Assembly: GCF_019890635.1 (NCBI RefSeq)
Contig: NZ_JAIOAB010000002.1
Location: forward strand, 124,001-188,000
Length of the DNA stretch: 64,000 nucleotides
Direction: 5' to 3'
Source: Streptomyces sennicomposti
Lineage (GTDB): Bacteria; Actinomycetota; Actinomycetes; Streptomycetales; Streptomycetaceae
Positions 23,521 to 33,302 of this stretch are shown here, one piece after another. Both the position numbers and the translations under genes were made by a program. Each line of letters starts with the position of its first letter. The first letter of the stretch is position 1. The notes beneath the pieces are model-generated. The model saw nothing but the letters and a program-made list of their open reading frames with translations. It searched no databases and was not told where the DNA came from.

Positions 23521-25479
23521 TCAGGCTCCCTTCCCCGCGCGGCGCTCCGTCGGCTGGGTCACCCGGTCGAGCATCAGCCCCAGGCAGACGATGGCCGCAC
23601 CCGCCACCAGCCCCGTCGCCAGGTCGCCCTGCGCGAGACCGAACACCACGTCGTAGCCGAGCGCTCCGCCGCCGACGAGACCGCCGACGACGACCACGGC
23701 GAGCACGAGCACCACGCACTGGTTGACGGCGAGCAGCAGGGCGCGCCGGGCGAGCGGCAGCTGGACCTGCCACAACTGCTGGGCGCCGGTGGCGCCCAGC
23801 GAGCGCGCCGCCTCCAGCGCACCCGGGTCGACCTGGCCCAGCCCCTGGCTGACGATGCGGATGACGGCGGGCAGGGCGTAGATCACGGCGGCGGCCGCCG
23901 CGGGGGCCCGGCCGACGCCGAACAGCGCCACGACCGGGATCAGGTACACGAACTGCGGCATGGTCTGGCAGACGTCGAGCACCGGGCGCAGGACCCGTTC
24001 GCACCGGGCGCTGCGGGCGGCGGCGACGGCGGCGCCGAGGCCGATCACCAGGGTGACGGCCACCGCGGCCAGTACCTGCGAGAGGGTGTCGAGGGACGGT
24101 TTCCACACCCCGAGGACGCCGATCGCCGCCATGGCCAGCGTCGCGGTGAGCGCGGTGCGCCAGGTGCCGATCAGCCAGGCCACCGCGGCCACGACGAGCA
24201 GCAGCCCCCACCACGGCAGCCACTGGAGGCCGTCGCGGATCGGGTCCAGCACCCAGGTGGTGAAATGGGCGGCCCAGTCGGCGGTGCCGCCGACGACGGG
24301 CACCCCGCTGTAGAGGTGGTCGACCATCCAGTCCTTGGCGGTGTTCACCGGCGCGGCGATGTCGGCGACCCAGCCGCCCGGCCAGGTCAGGGTGCCCGTG
24401 AGCCGGCCGATCAGGACCGCGGCGGCCGTCACGACGGCCAGGACGGACCAGCGGGCCGCGGTCCGCTGCGGCGTGGCCTCGGCGCCCGCGCCCAGCCGCT
24501 CGCCGACGGCGGCGGTGACCCGGTCGAGGACGACGGCGAGCAGCACGATGGGGATGCCGGCCGCCAGTGCGGCGCCCACGTCGACGGAGGCCAGCGCCTG
24601 GTAGACGCGGTCGCCCAGACCGCCGGCGCCGATCATGGACGCGATCACAGCCATGGACAAGGCCATCATGATCGTTTGGTTGACGCCCAGCATGATCTCC
24701 TTGCGGGCGAGCGGCAGCCGGGCGGTCAGCAGCCGCTGCCGGAAGGTGGCGCCGAGCGACTCCACCGCCTCCATCACCCCGGGGTCGGCCGAACGCAGGC
24801 CGAGCGAGGTCAGCCGCGCCATGGGCGGCGCCGCGTACACGACGGTGGCGAGGACGGCCGCGGGGACGCCGATGCCGAAGACCAGGACGACGGGCAGCAG
24901 ATAGGCGAAGGCCGGGAGCACCTGCATGGTGTCCAGGACGGGGCGCAGAGCCCGCTCCAGGCGGTCGGACAGTCCGGCGGCGAGCCCGAGGAACGTGCCG
25001 AGGACGACGGAGGCGAGGACGGCCACGACCATCAGCGCGAGGGTCTGCATGGTCGGCACCCACATGCCGAGGGCCCCGCAGGCGAGCAGGGCGGCGGCGG
25101 TGCCGGCGGCGAGGCGTACCCCGGCCGCGCGCCAGGCGACGAGGGCGCCGAAGACCGTGACGCCGGTCCAGCCGGCGGCCAGCAGGGTCAGGTAGACCGC
25201 GCGGACGGAGAGGACGACGGCGTTGCTGATGTAGCCGAAGAAGTACAGGAACAGCGGGTGGCTGTCCCGGTTGTCGATGACCCAGTCGCCGGCGGAGGCG
25301 AGCGGCTTCGTCAGGTCGACGGTGAGGGCGTGCGGCCAAGTGGCGCCGGGCCAGCGGGCGGCGGCCCAGGGGGCGAGGACGGCGGCGACCAGGGCGAGCA
25401 GGAGGAGCTTGCCCAGGGCGCGGCTGCGCAGCAGGCGGGGAGCGCCGGTGCGGGAGGCGGGGACGGACAGCGTGGCCAT
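23521..25479 (-). CDS. Double-domain betaine ABC permease (two ProW units fused)
   Basis: 652 aa, about twice the normal length. It contains two complete ProW-like permease units. Each has its own EAA-type loop: GVMEAVESLGATFRQRLLTARLP in the first and GALEAARSLGATGAQQLWQVQLP in the second, both followed by A..EIMLGVNQ or ALLLAVNQ. Unit one spans about 1-330 and unit two about 335-652, each with multiple hydrophobic helices. One polypeptide can supply both halves of the channel. Its ATG shares one base with the ATPase stop (TGATG). Confidence 0.9.
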   Translation of the reverse strand: MATLSVPASRTGAPRLLRSRALGKLLLLALVAAVLAPWAAARWPGATWPHALTVDLTKPLASAGDWVIDNRDSHPLFLYFFGYISNAVVLSVRAVYLTLLAAGWTGVTVFGALVAWRAAGVRLAAGTAAALLACGALGMWVPTMQTLALMVVAVLASVVLGTFLGLAAGLSDRLERALRPVLDTMQVLPAFAYLLPVVLVFGIGVPAAVLATVVYAAPPMARLTSLGLRSADPGVMEAVESLGATFRQRLLTARLPLARKEIMLGVNQTIMMALSMAVIASMIGAGGLGDRVYQALASVDVGAALAAGIPIVLLAVVLDRVTAAVGERLGAGAEATPQRTAARWSVLAVVTAAAVLIGRLTGTLTWPGGWVADIAAPVNTAKDWMVDHLYSGVPVVGGTADWAAHFTTWVLDPIRDGLQWLPWWGLLLVVAAVAWLIGTWRTALTATLAMAAIGVLGVWKPSLDTLSQVLAAVAVTLVIGLGAAVAAARSARCERVLRPVLDVCQTMPQFVYLIPVVALFGVGRAPAAAAAVIYALPAVIRIVSQGLGQVDPGALEAARSLGATGAQQLWQVQLPLARRALLLAVNQCVVLVLAVVVVGGLVGGGALGYDVVFGLAQGDLATGLVAGAAIVCLGLMLDRVTQPTERRAGKGA

Positions 25480-26900
25480 CAGATCACCTCCGGACGCGTG
25501 CGCCGCGGGGGCGGTGACGCCTGGCCGCCGTGTCGCCGTTCGGCTCCCGTGGCCCGCGCGGCGGACCCGCCCCCGGATACCGCGTCAGGGACGTCGGACG
25601 CGGCGGCCGGACCGGTCCCGGGCGCGCCGGGCTCCGCGGCGAAGGCCACCGACGGCGTGTCGGCGGAGGAGGGAGACGAAGGGGCTTCCGCAGCGGCGGC
25701 GGAGGCGGGCGCGGGAGCTTCGGCGGCGGACGCGAAGGCGGGTCCGGAGGCTTCGGTGGCGGCCGAGGAGGCGGACCCGGGGGCTCCGGTGGCGGCCGAG
25801 TCGGTGTCCGGCCGACGTTCCGGGCCGGACGGGCCGGACGGGCCGGACGTTCCGGCGACCACGCCCAGCAGCGTGTCGGAGTCCACGACGCCGAGGCACC
25901 GGCCCGCGTCCATCACCCGGGCCGCGGTGCCCGCGCGGGCCACCGCCTCGATCGCCTCCGCGACCGTGGCCTCGGGACGGACCGCGGGACCGGTGGCCGC
26001 GTCCGCCGCCGACGCGGCGCGCATGGCCGTACGGACCGTCAGCACCTGTTCGCGCGGGACGTCCCGGACGAACTCGCGGACGTAGTCGTCGGCGGGGGAG
26101 CCGACGATCTCCTCGGGGGTGCCCAGCTGGACGACCCTGCCGTCGCGCATCAGGGCGATGCGGTCGCCGAGCTTGAGGGCCTCGGAGAGGTCATGGGTGA
26201 TGAAGACCATCGTGCGGCCCTCCTCCCGGTGCAGGCGCACCACCTCTTCCTGCATGTCGCGCCGGATGAGCGGGTCGAGGGCGCTGAACGGCTCGTCGAA
26301 CAGCAGCACTTCGGGATCCACGGCCAGGGCGCGGGCCAGGCCCACCCGCTGGCGCTGGCCGCCGGAGAGCTGGCCGGGCCGGCGCTTCTCCATGCCTTCG
26401 AGGCCGACCTTGGCGACGACCTCGGCGGCCCGCTCGCGCCGCTGCGACCGGCCCATCCCCTGGATCTCCAGGCCGTAGGCGACGTTGTCGAGGACCGTGC
26501 GGTGGGGGAGCAGGCCGAAGTGCTGGAAGACCATGGCGGCGCGGTGCCGGCGCAGTTCGCGCAGCCGGCCCTTGTCCATCGCGCGGACGTCCTCGCCGTC
26601 GATGGCGATCGTGCCGGCCGTCGGCTCGATCAGCCGGGTCAGACAGCGCACGAGGGTGGACTTGCCGGAGCCGGACAGGCCCATCACGACGAAGACCTCG
26701 CCCTTGCGGACGTCGAAGGAGACATCGCGGACGGCGGCGGTGCAGCCGGTGCGCGCCCGCAGTGCGGCGGCGTCCAGAGAGCTGAGCCCGGGGTCGGCGG
26801 GGACGCGGTCGGCCTTGGGGCCGAACACCTTCCACAGGCCGTCCACGGAGAAGACGGGGGCGTCGGTGGGCGGCTTGCGGGTGGGGACGGGGAGAGTCAT
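25479..26900 (-). CDS. Betaine ABC transporter ATP-binding protein (ProV/OpuAA type)
   Basis: 473 aa from the ATG at 26900, which overlaps the betA stop by 4 bp. Walker A is GLSGSGKST, followed by the Q-loop [12 protein letters not shown], signature [16 protein letters not shown], Walker [14 protein letters not shown], and the switch His in FITHD. The extended N terminus ([11 protein letters not shown]) and a CBS-like segment ([19 protein letters not shown] to [14 protein letters not shown]) are typical of betaine importers, where CBS domains sense ionic strength. The last 110 or so residues are Ala/Ser/Gly/Pro-rich and look disordered; I know no function for this tail. Confidence 0.92.
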   Translation of the reverse strand: MTLPVPTRKPPTDAPVFSVDGLWKVFGPKADRVPADPGLSSLDAAALRARTGCTAAVRDVSFDVRKGEVFVVMGLSGSGKSTLVRCLTRLIEPTAGTIAIDGEDVRAMDKGRLRELRRHRAAMVFQHFGLLPHRTVLDNVAYGLEIQGMGRSQRRERAAEVVAKVGLEGMEKRRPGQLSGGQRQRVGLARALAVDPEVLLFDEPFSALDPLIRRDMQEEVVRLHREEGRTMVFITHDLSEALKLGDRIALMRDGRVVQLGTPEEIVGSPADDYVREFVRDVPREQVLTVRTAMRAASAADAATGPAVRPEATVAEAIEAVARAGTAARVMDAGRCLGVVDSDTLLGVVAGTSGPSGPSGPERRPDTDSAATGAPGSASSAATEASGPAFASAAEAPAPASAAAAEAPSSPSSADTPSVAFAAEPGAPGTGPAAASDVPDAVSGGGSAARATGAERRHGGQASPPPRRTRPEVI

Positions 26901-28429
26901 CGGCGCTCGCCTCCGATCAGCTCGGCGGCCTTCTCCCCGACCATGAGCACCCCGATCATCGGGTTCACGGCGGGCATGGTCGGGAAGACGGACGCGTCGG
27001 CGATGCGGATGCCGGACAGGCCGCGGACGCGCAGCCTCGGGTCGACCACGGCCAGCGCGTCGTCGGCGGCGCCCATCCTGCACGTGCCGGCGGGGTGGTA
27101 GACGGTGTGCGCCACCTTGCGGGCGTACTCGCTCAGTTCGTCGTCGCCGACGATCCCGGGGCCCGGGCAGACCTCGCGCTTGAGCCAGCCGGCCAGCGGC
27201 TCCGCCTGGGCTATCTCACGGGCGATGCGCAGACCGTCGACGAGGGTGCGGGCGTCGTAGTCCTCCTCGTCGGTGAAGTAGCGGAAGTCCAGGGCGGGTT
27301 TCACCGACGGGTCGGCGCTGGTCAGGTACAGCCGGCCGCGGCTCCTCGGCTTGGGGATGTTGGGGGTCATCGAGACGCCGTACGCGGGACGTTCGTAGCC
27401 GAGCCGCTCCGGGTTGTCCGTGAACGGGATCTGGTAGAAGTGGAACATCAGGTCCGGGCCCGGCTGTTCGGGGTCGCGGCGCACGAACAGGCCGGCGTCG
27501 GAGTCCATCGCGGAGTTCTCCGGGATCGGGCCGTTCGTCTCCCAGACGATCACCGACTCGGGGTGGTCGAGCAGGTTCTCGCCGACGCCCGGCAGATCGT
27601 GCACGACCGGGATGCCCAGCGCCTCCAGCTCGGCGCGGGGCCCGATGCCCGAATGCAGCAGCAGCCGCGGGGAGTCGACGGCGCCCGCGCACACGACGAC
27701 CTCGCTGCGGGCCCGCACCAGCAGCTCCTCGCCGTCCTTGGTGCGCACGTGGACGCCCTCGGCGCGGGTCCCGTCCAGCTCCAGCCGGTACGCCCAAGTC
27801 TCCAGGAAAATACGGAGGTTGGGGCGTTCGTCCAGCACCGGGTGCAGATAGGCGACGGAGGCGGAGGAGCGCTTGTTGTCCTCCGGGTGGTAGGCGAGGT
27901 CGAAGAAGCCGACGCCCTCGGCGAACGGCTTCTCGTTGAAGCCCTCGACGCGGGGCACCCCGAGCGCCGTCTGGGCGGCGTCGACGAAGTCGCGCGCGAT
28001 GGCGTTGCGGTCCTTCTCGTCGACCGGGACGATGTTGTTCTTCAGGCGGGCGAAGTAGGCCTCCATGGGGACGGCGCCCCAGCCCTCCGCGCCGGCCCGC
28101 TCCCACTCGTCCCAGTCGGAGGGGAGCGGCTTGAAGGAGATCAGGGTGTTGTGCGAGGAGCAGCCGCCGAGGACGCGCGCCCGGCTGTGCCGGATGTGGG
28201 AGTTGCCGCGCGGCTGTTCGGTGGTCGGGTAGTCGTAGTCGAGGTCGCCGCCGAGCAGGCCCATCCAGCGGCGCAGGGTGAGGACGTCGTCGCGGCCGAC
28301 GTCGCTCGGGCCGCCCTCGATGACGGCGACGGTGATGTTCGGGTCCTCGGTGAGGCGGGAGGCGATGACGGAGCCTGCGGTGCCGCCGCCGACGACGACG
28401 TAGTCGAATTCGTGGGTGTGATCCGGCAT
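26897..28429 (-). CDS. betA: Choline dehydrogenase (GMC oxidoreductase)
   Basis: 510 aa from the ATG at 28429. FAD-binding [16 protein letters not shown] lies at the N terminus, the GMC signature region [17 protein letters not shown] at about 82-98, [16 protein letters not shown] at about 245, and the active-site [13 protein letters not shown] with the terminal [20 protein letters not shown]. It oxidises choline to betaine aldehyde. Location between the aldehyde dehydrogenase and the betaine transporter makes the substrate assignment strong, although GMC enzymes are hard to assign by sequence alone. Confidence 0.9.
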   Translation of the reverse strand: MPDHTHEFDYVVVGGGTAGSVIASRLTEDPNITVAVIEGGPSDVGRDDVLTLRRWMGLLGGDLDYDYPTTEQPRGNSHIRHSRARVLGGCSSHNTLISFKPLPSDWDEWERAGAEGWGAVPMEAYFARLKNNIVPVDEKDRNAIARDFVDAAQTALGVPRVEGFNEKPFAEGVGFFDLAYHPEDNKRSSASVAYLHPVLDERPNLRIFLETWAYRLELDGTRAEGVHVRTKDGEELLVRARSEVVVCAGAVDSPRLLLHSGIGPRAELEALGIPVVHDLPGVGENLLDHPESVIVWETNGPIPENSAMDSDAGLFVRRDPEQPGPDLMFHFYQIPFTDNPERLGYERPAYGVSMTPNIPKPRSRGRLYLTSADPSVKPALDFRYFTDEEDYDARTLVDGLRIAREIAQAEPLAGWLKREVCPGPGIVGDDELSEYARKVAHTVYHPAGTCRMGAADDALAVVDPRLRVRGLSGIRIADASVFPTMPAVNPMIGVLMVGEKAAELIGGERR

Positions 28430-28502
28430 GGGGTGGCTACTCCTGTGGGGTGGGAGAACGAGCGGGTGTCGCGGCTGGTGCGCCGGCTGGGCGAGTGGGG
28501 GC

Positions 28503-30023
28503 TCAGCCGGCGAACCAGCGCACCGGCTTCGGCGCGAGGTTCTGGTAGACGTGCTTGGTCTCGCGGTACTCGGCGAGTCCGGCGGGACCCAGTTCGCGGC
28601 CGGTGCCGCTCTTGCCGAAGCCGCCCCACTCCGCCTGCGGCAGGTAGGGGTGGAAGTCGTTGATCCATACGGTGCCGTGCCGCAGCCGGCCGGCGACACG
28701 GCGGGCCCGCCCGGCGTCGGTGGTCCACACGGCGCCCGCGAGACCGTACTCGGTGTCGTTGGCGAGGCGTACGGCCTCGTCCTCGGTGCGGAACGTCTCG
28801 ACGGTGAGGACCGGGCCGAAGACCTCCTCCCGGACGACCCTCATCTCGCGGTGGCAGGCGTCCAGGACGGTCGGCTCGTAGAACCAGCCCGACTCGGGGC
28901 GCTGCGCCGACGGTTCGGGCCGCTTGCCGCCGCAGCGCAGCACCGCGCCCTCGGTCAGCGCGGACGCGACGTACGCCTCGACCTTGGCGCGCTGCTGCTC
29001 GGAGACGAGCGGGCCGCACTCGACGCCGTCCTCGGTGCCGCGGCCAAGCCTGATCTGCTGGGCGCGGCGGGCGAGTTCGGCGACGAAGCGGTCGCGGACC
29101 GACTCCTCGACGATGAGACGCGCGCCGGCCGAGCACACCTGGCCGCTGTGGATGAAGGCGGCGTTGAGGGCCTGGTCGACGGCGGTGTCGAAGTCCTCGT
29201 CGGTGGCGCAGGCGTCGGCGAAGACCACGTTGGGGTTCTTGCCGCCGAGTTCGAGGGCGACCTTCTTCACGCCGGGGGCGGCCGCCTGGGCGACCTTGGT
29301 GCCGCTGGCCAGGCCGCCGGTGAAGGAGACCAGGTCGACGCCGGGGTGCTCGGCGAGCCGGGCGCCGACGGTGTGGCCGGGACCGGTGACGATGTTGGCG
29401 ACCCCGGCGGGCAGCCCGGCCTCGGTGAGCAGCTCGATCAGCGCGACGGTGGTCAACGGGGTGATCTCGCTCGGCTTGACCATGAAGGTGTTGCCGGCCG
29501 CGAGCGCCGGGGCGATCTTCCAACTGGCCTGCAGGAGGGGGTAGTTCCAGGGCGTGATCAGCGCGCAGACGCCGACCGGCTCATGGACGACGACGCTGTG
29601 GACGTCGGGCGAGCCGGCGTCGACCACCCGGCCCGGGGCCTCGGCGGCGACCAGGTCGGCGAAGTAACGGAAGGCGTCGGCGACGCAGTCGACGTCGACG
29701 CGGCCCTCCTCCAGGGTCTTGCCGGCGTCGCGGCTCTCCAGCAGGCCGAGTTCCTCGCGGTCGCGCACCAGGAGGTCCGCGACGCGGCGCAGCAGCGCGG
29801 CGCGCTCGGCGACCGGGGTGCGGGGCCAGGGGCCGTGGTCGAACGCCTGCCGGGCGGCGGCCACCGCCTTGTCCGCATCCTTCTCGTCGCCCTCGGCGAC
29901 CACGGCGAACGGCCGGGCGTCCGCCGGGTCGAGGATCTCGCGCGTCGCGCCGGAGCCCGCCTCGAGCCACTCGCCTCCCGCGTGGATGGTCGCCCGGACC
30001 TGTCGTTCCGTTCTGTCCACCAT
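28503..30023 (-). CDS. betB: Betaine aldehyde dehydrogenase
   Basis: 506 aa, full length for the ALDH superfamily. It has TPWNYPLLQASWKIAPALAAG (157-177), Lys183, FTGGLASG (234-241), the general base Glu258 in LELGGKNP, and catalytic Cys297 in HSGQVCSAG. It oxidises betaine aldehyde to the osmoprotectant glycine betaine with NAD(P). It is the first gene of the leftward operon: betB, 73 bp, betA, ATPase, permease, binding protein. Cells could both import betaine or choline and make betaine from choline. No intact regulator is adjacent. Confidence 0.93.
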   Translation of the reverse strand: MVDRTERQVRATIHAGGEWLEAGSGATREILDPADARPFAVVAEGDEKDADKAVAAARQAFDHGPWPRTPVAERAALLRRVADLLVRDREELGLLESRDAGKTLEEGRVDVDCVADAFRYFADLVAAEAPGRVVDAGSPDVHSVVVHEPVGVCALITPWNYPLLQASWKIAPALAAGNTFMVKPSEITPLTTVALIELLTEAGLPAGVANIVTGPGHTVGARLAEHPGVDLVSFTGGLASGTKVAQAAAPGVKKVALELGGKNPNVVFADACATDEDFDTAVDQALNAAFIHSGQVCSAGARLIVEESVRDRFVAELARRAQQIRLGRGTEDGVECGPLVSEQQRAKVEAYVASALTEGAVLRCGGKRPEPSAQRPESGWFYEPTVLDACHREMRVVREEVFGPVLTVETFRTEDEAVRLANDTEYGLAGAVWTTDAGRARRVAGRLRHGTVWINDFHPYLPQAEWGGFGKSGTGRELGPAGLAEYRETKHVYQNLAPKPVRWFAG

Positions 30024-30209
30024 GATCAGTGCAGCCTTCCGTTCCTGTTCCGTACCCCTGCGTCACATCCGCGTCACGCTCGAGGACCGTGGCCACCTGC
30101 CCGACCCCGCGGACGGCATGCGCAATCGGTGACCGAAAGTGCGCGGCGTCACTGAAAAGACGGCCGAAAAGGGACGAAAGGGGGCGGCGGAGGGGTGCCC
30201 GGGGCGCCT

Positions 30210-30505
30210 CGGCCGAACGCGCCCCCGGTGGCCGGCGCTACTTCGGAGAATGGGCAGTGGACCGGGTCATGCGCGTCCAGACCCTGTACGCGGCAGGGCT
30301 GAACAGCAAGAAGATCGCGCGACTGCTGCCCTGCATACGCGACGCCGACGGCGGTCCGAGCGAGATCGCCGACGCACAGCTGGTCGACGAACTCGCCGCG
30401 GAACGGGACCGCATCGACCGGACGATCGCCGATCTGCTCCGCTCCCGCGAGGTGTTGAGCGACGTCATCGACATGGCGAGGGCCGGCCTGGACGCCGCCC
30501 ACTGA
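30210..30505 (+). pseudogene. MerR regulator missing its DNA-binding N terminus
   Basis: From about 30210 the frame reads APGGRRYFGEWAVDRVMRVQ, then TLYAAGLNSKKIARLLPCI. That is the second half of a MerR HTH domain, continuing through the dimerisation helix (DELAAERDRIDRTIADLLRSREVLSDVIDMA) to a stop at 30505. The first helices, normally IGELARxTGVSxRxLRYYE, are absent and the upstream sequence is unrelated. An internal ATG at 30269 could only give a fragment. It lies head-to-head with betB. Confidence 0.7.
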
Positions 30506-30594
30506 GCCCACCCGGCGAGGAGACGGCCGGCATCGCGCGTCGCCGGCCGGACCGCGGAGGGCCGGCCGGCGCTCCTGCGCGTGGCTGTGTCCGG

Positions 30595-31218
30595 TCAGGG
30601 CCCTGATGGATCCGGCAGGGGACTCAGGTCCAGCATCATGTCGAGCGACGGGGAGCCGTCCGCCTCGGTGAAGGAGTCGACCGGTCGGAAGCCGTTCTTC
30701 TCGTAGTAGCGGATGGCACGAGGATTGTCGGCGCGGACGCCGCCCCACAGGATGATCCTCGTCCTGCCGAGCAGCCGTACCACCTCCGCGACGAGCGGGC
30801 AGACGAGCGTGCCGACGCCCCGGCCCTGGTAGTCGTCGGCCAGAGTGGGGCCGAAGCGGCAGTCAGTCGTCTCGGCGAGGCGGATGCCGGCGTCCCGGTA
30901 GCGGGCGATGTCCGCGGGAGTCAGAGCGAGGCTGAGTTCGAGCAGGCCGACGATCCTGCTGGACGGCACTTCCTCGAGCACCAGCCTGAGCTTGTCGTAG
31001 CGCGCGATCGCGTCACACAGCTCTTGGGCGGCCGCGCGGTCGTACCCGTCGAACGTGCTGAACCGTCTCGACGCGGAGGACAGCGCCCCGAGGAACCCGG
31101 CCAAGTGCCCCGTGTCGGCCCTGGTCAGTGGCCGGAAGACGAGTTCCGGACCGTCATGAGCCTTCAGGCGGCGTGCCAGGCGCAGGGGGTTCTCGGCGAT
31201 CTCCGTCAACGTAAGCAC
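30595..31218 (-). CDS. GNAT family acetyltransferase
   Basis: 207 aa. The acetyl-CoA-binding motif A is TLADDYQGRGVGTLVCPLVAEVVRL (about 125-150). Motif B is ADNPRAIRYYEKNGFRPV (about 165-182). The N-terminal FRPLTRADTGHLAGFLGALS is a standard GNAT opening. The substrate is unknown. It stands alone, divergent from the tetR/hydrolase pair. Confidence 0.88.
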   Translation of the reverse strand: MLTLTEIAENPLRLARRLKAHDGPELVFRPLTRADTGHLAGFLGALSSASRRFSTFDGYDRAAAQELCDAIARYDKLRLVLEEVPSSRIVGLLELSLALTPADIARYRDAGIRLAETTDCRFGPTLADDYQGRGVGTLVCPLVAEVVRLLGRTRIILWGGVRADNPRAIRYYEKNGFRPVDSFTEADGSPSLDMMLDLSPLPDPSGP

Positions 31219-31360
31219 CCCGGCGGCCTCTCTCCGTACCAGCTCCGTGAGACGAACCTACCGGTACGGCTGCCGAAGGTGAGTGGGCCGAGCCGGCTGA
31301 CAGGACCTGGGGAACGCCCATGGCTTTACATACTTCGATGTGAATGTTAAGTTCGTAGCC

Positions 31361-31972
31361 ATGTCGAAGGTTCCCTCCTCCCAGCTCGTCCTCGACGCCG
31401 CCTACCGCTGCTTCTGCCGCACCGGATACCGCCGCACCACGGTCTCCGACATCGTCGAGGAGGCGCAGATGTCGCGCCCGACGGTCTACAAGTACGTCGG
31501 GAGCAAGGAGGAGGCGATCGTCAAGGTCGTCCAGTCCCTGCTGGACCGGGCCGGCGTCGCGGCACGGGCGGCGGCCGAGGCGGCGGCGACGCCCGAGGAG
31601 AAGGTCCTCGCCGTGCTCACCGTGAAGCTGGAGGTCGCCATCCGGCTCTGGCAGGACAGCCCCGCACACGCCCAGGAACTGCTGACGGCCGCCACCGCCC
31701 AGGCCCCCGGCCTGGTCACCGCCTACACCGACGGCCTGGCCGCACTCCTGACAGCAGCCCTGGCAGAGGTCGTGCCGGACACCGCGCGGCAGGCCGCCGC
31801 CGTCCTGCTCACCTTCACCCGGGGCCTGGAGGACGACCTGCGCGACACCGACGCCGTACGCGAGGAACTCGCCGCGGGCGTCCAGATGATCACCTGCGGG
31901 GCGCTCGCCCGCTCCGTGTCCACCCCCGCCGGACCGCCCAGGCCGGACCCTGCCGAAAGGCGCCCCTCATGA
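31361..31972 (+). CDS. TetR family regulator
   Basis: 203 aa from the ATG at 31361; a GTG at 31340 is possible but adds atypical residues. The N-terminal HTH is clear: LVLDAAYRCFCRTGYRRTTV, then SDIVEEAQMSRPTVYKYVGSKEEAIV (about 8-53). The C-terminal helices have no recognised effector motif. Its stop overlaps the start of the alpha/beta hydrolase gene by 4 bp (ATGA), so the two form an operon, and the regulator probably controls that hydrolase. Confidence 0.9.
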   Translation: MSKVPSSQLVLDAAYRCFCRTGYRRTTVSDIVEEAQMSRPTVYKYVGSKEEAIVKVVQSLLDRAGVAARAAAEAAATPEEKVLAVLTVKLEVAIRLWQDSPAHAQELLTAATAQAPGLVTAYTDGLAALLTAALAEVVPDTARQAAAVLLTFTRGLEDDLRDTDAVREELAAGVQMITCGALARSVSTPAGPPRPDPAERRPS

Positions 31973-32937
31973 ACACCACCCCCGCCCCCACGTACTACCG
32001 CGACCAGCAGGCATGGCGCGACCTCCAGCGGTTCCTGCCCGAGCGGCTGCGCCTGACCGACGCCACCGCACCCGAGGAGGAGTTCTGGAACTGGCGCGGC
32101 CACCGCGTCCACCTCGACCGCTACCGCAACCCGGGCGCGAAGGCCAAGGTCGTCCTCCACCACGGCGTCGGCACCAACGGCCGCCAGATGTCCCTCATCC
32201 TCGGCGCCCCGCTCGCCGAACGGGGATTCGAGACCGTCGCCCTGGACAACCTCGGCTACGGCCTCACCCAGGTCAAGCCCGGAACCACCCCCTCCTACGA
32301 CGACTGGGTCGACCTCGTCGTCGACTTCCTCGCCCACGAGCAGTCCCTCGACGACCGCCCCCTCGTCCTGTACGGGCTGAGCGCCGGCGGCATGCTCACC
32401 TACCACGTCGCCGCCAAGGCCCCCCGCGGCACCCTGCGCGGCATCGTCGGCATGACCTTCCTCGACCAGCGCGACCAGCGGGTCCGCGACGAGACCTCGC
32501 ACGACAAGTTCACCGCCCGCGTCGGTGTCCCCCTCATGCGCCTGCTCGCGAGAACACCGGCCTCCGCCGCGAAGTACCCGATGAGCCTCGCGTCCAAGAT
32601 GTCCGCGCTCGCCAACGACCCGGCCGCCATGAAGGTCCTGATGAAGGACCGCACCTCGGCCGCCAACTGGGTCAGCGTCCGCTTTCTCGACAGCTACGCC
32701 ACCTACACCCCGGCCGTCGAGCCACAGGACTTCGACGCCTGCCCCGTGCTGCTCACCCAGCCGGCCGAGGACCGCTGGACCCCCCATCACCTCAGCGTGC
32801 CCGTCCTCTCCCGGATCTCCCGAGTCCCGGTCGACACCGTGCTGCTCGACAACGCCGGCCACTACCCCCTCGAAGACCCCGGCCTGCGGCAGATGGAGGA
32901 CGCCATCGCGGACTTCGTCACCCGGACCACCGCCTGA
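31969..32937 (+). CDS. Alpha/beta hydrolase
   Basis: 322 aa. The nucleophile elbow GLSAGGM lies at about 137-143 (Ser nucleophile). The oxyanion region is VVLHHGVGTNGRQM (about 63-76), an acidic residue is in QPAEDRWTPHH (about 262-270), and the catalytic His is in DNAGHYPLEDPGLRQ (about 295). A serine esterase or lipase-like activity is expected, with unknown substrate. No signal peptide. It is translationally coupled to the upstream TetR gene. Confidence 0.88.
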   Translation: MNTTPAPTYYRDQQAWRDLQRFLPERLRLTDATAPEEEFWNWRGHRVHLDRYRNPGAKAKVVLHHGVGTNGRQMSLILGAPLAERGFETVALDNLGYGLTQVKPGTTPSYDDWVDLVVDFLAHEQSLDDRPLVLYGLSAGGMLTYHVAAKAPRGTLRGIVGMTFLDQRDQRVRDETSHDKFTARVGVPLMRLLARTPASAAKYPMSLASKMSALANDPAAMKVLMKDRTSAANWVSVRFLDSYATYTPAVEPQDFDACPVLLTQPAEDRWTPHHLSVPVLSRISRVPVDTVLLDNAGHYPLEDPGLRQMEDAIADFVTRTTA

Positions 32938-33302
32938 CCCGACCGGCCCGACCGCCGCCCCCGAGCCGGTAACTCCGTACTAGGAACTCCACACCGGGAA
33001 CTCCGCACCCTTAAGTCAAGGTTAAAGTAAAGGCGTTGAAGTTCTTGACCGGCGCATGGCGGACGGGCATGGTTCCGGAGGACGCTCTCCCGTCCCCGCC
33101 CGCGGTGCGAGCGTGACGGCCGGTCCGGTCACGGCCGGCACGCGAGCGAGCCGGGGACCGTCGCCGATCGGGCGGGCACCGGGCCCGGCGGCAGCGTGAG
33201 GTCGTACGCCGGTGAGGCATCCGCGCAGCCGCGGCGCGAGGCCGTCGCGGCGGCGGACGGAGAGCGCGCTCCCGCACTGCCCGGCGACATCAAGGAGACT
33301 CC
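32938..33302. other. Upstream region of the glycan-degradation cluster
   Basis: These 365 bp are non-coding. They hold three imperfect AACTCC..AC repeats (about 32970-33010) and an unusually AT-rich segment with a dyad at 33015-33049, a plausible promoter/operator area for the GH16 gene. Confidence 0.4.
33015..33049. promoter_or_regulatory. AT-rich dyad upstream of GH16 gene
   Basis: GTCAAG (33015-33020) and CTTGAC (33044-33049) form an inverted repeat. The intervening bases (GGTTAAAGTAAAGG and following) are unusually A/T-rich for this genome. It lies about 250 bp upstream of the GH16 start. A regulator-binding or promoter role is inferred only from composition and symmetry. Confidence 0.3.

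Noticed and set aside
23335-26085. 916-codon open frame on the + strand
   Set aside because: It is a shadow of the permease and ATPase genes, with His/Gly/Asp-rich sequence and no motif.
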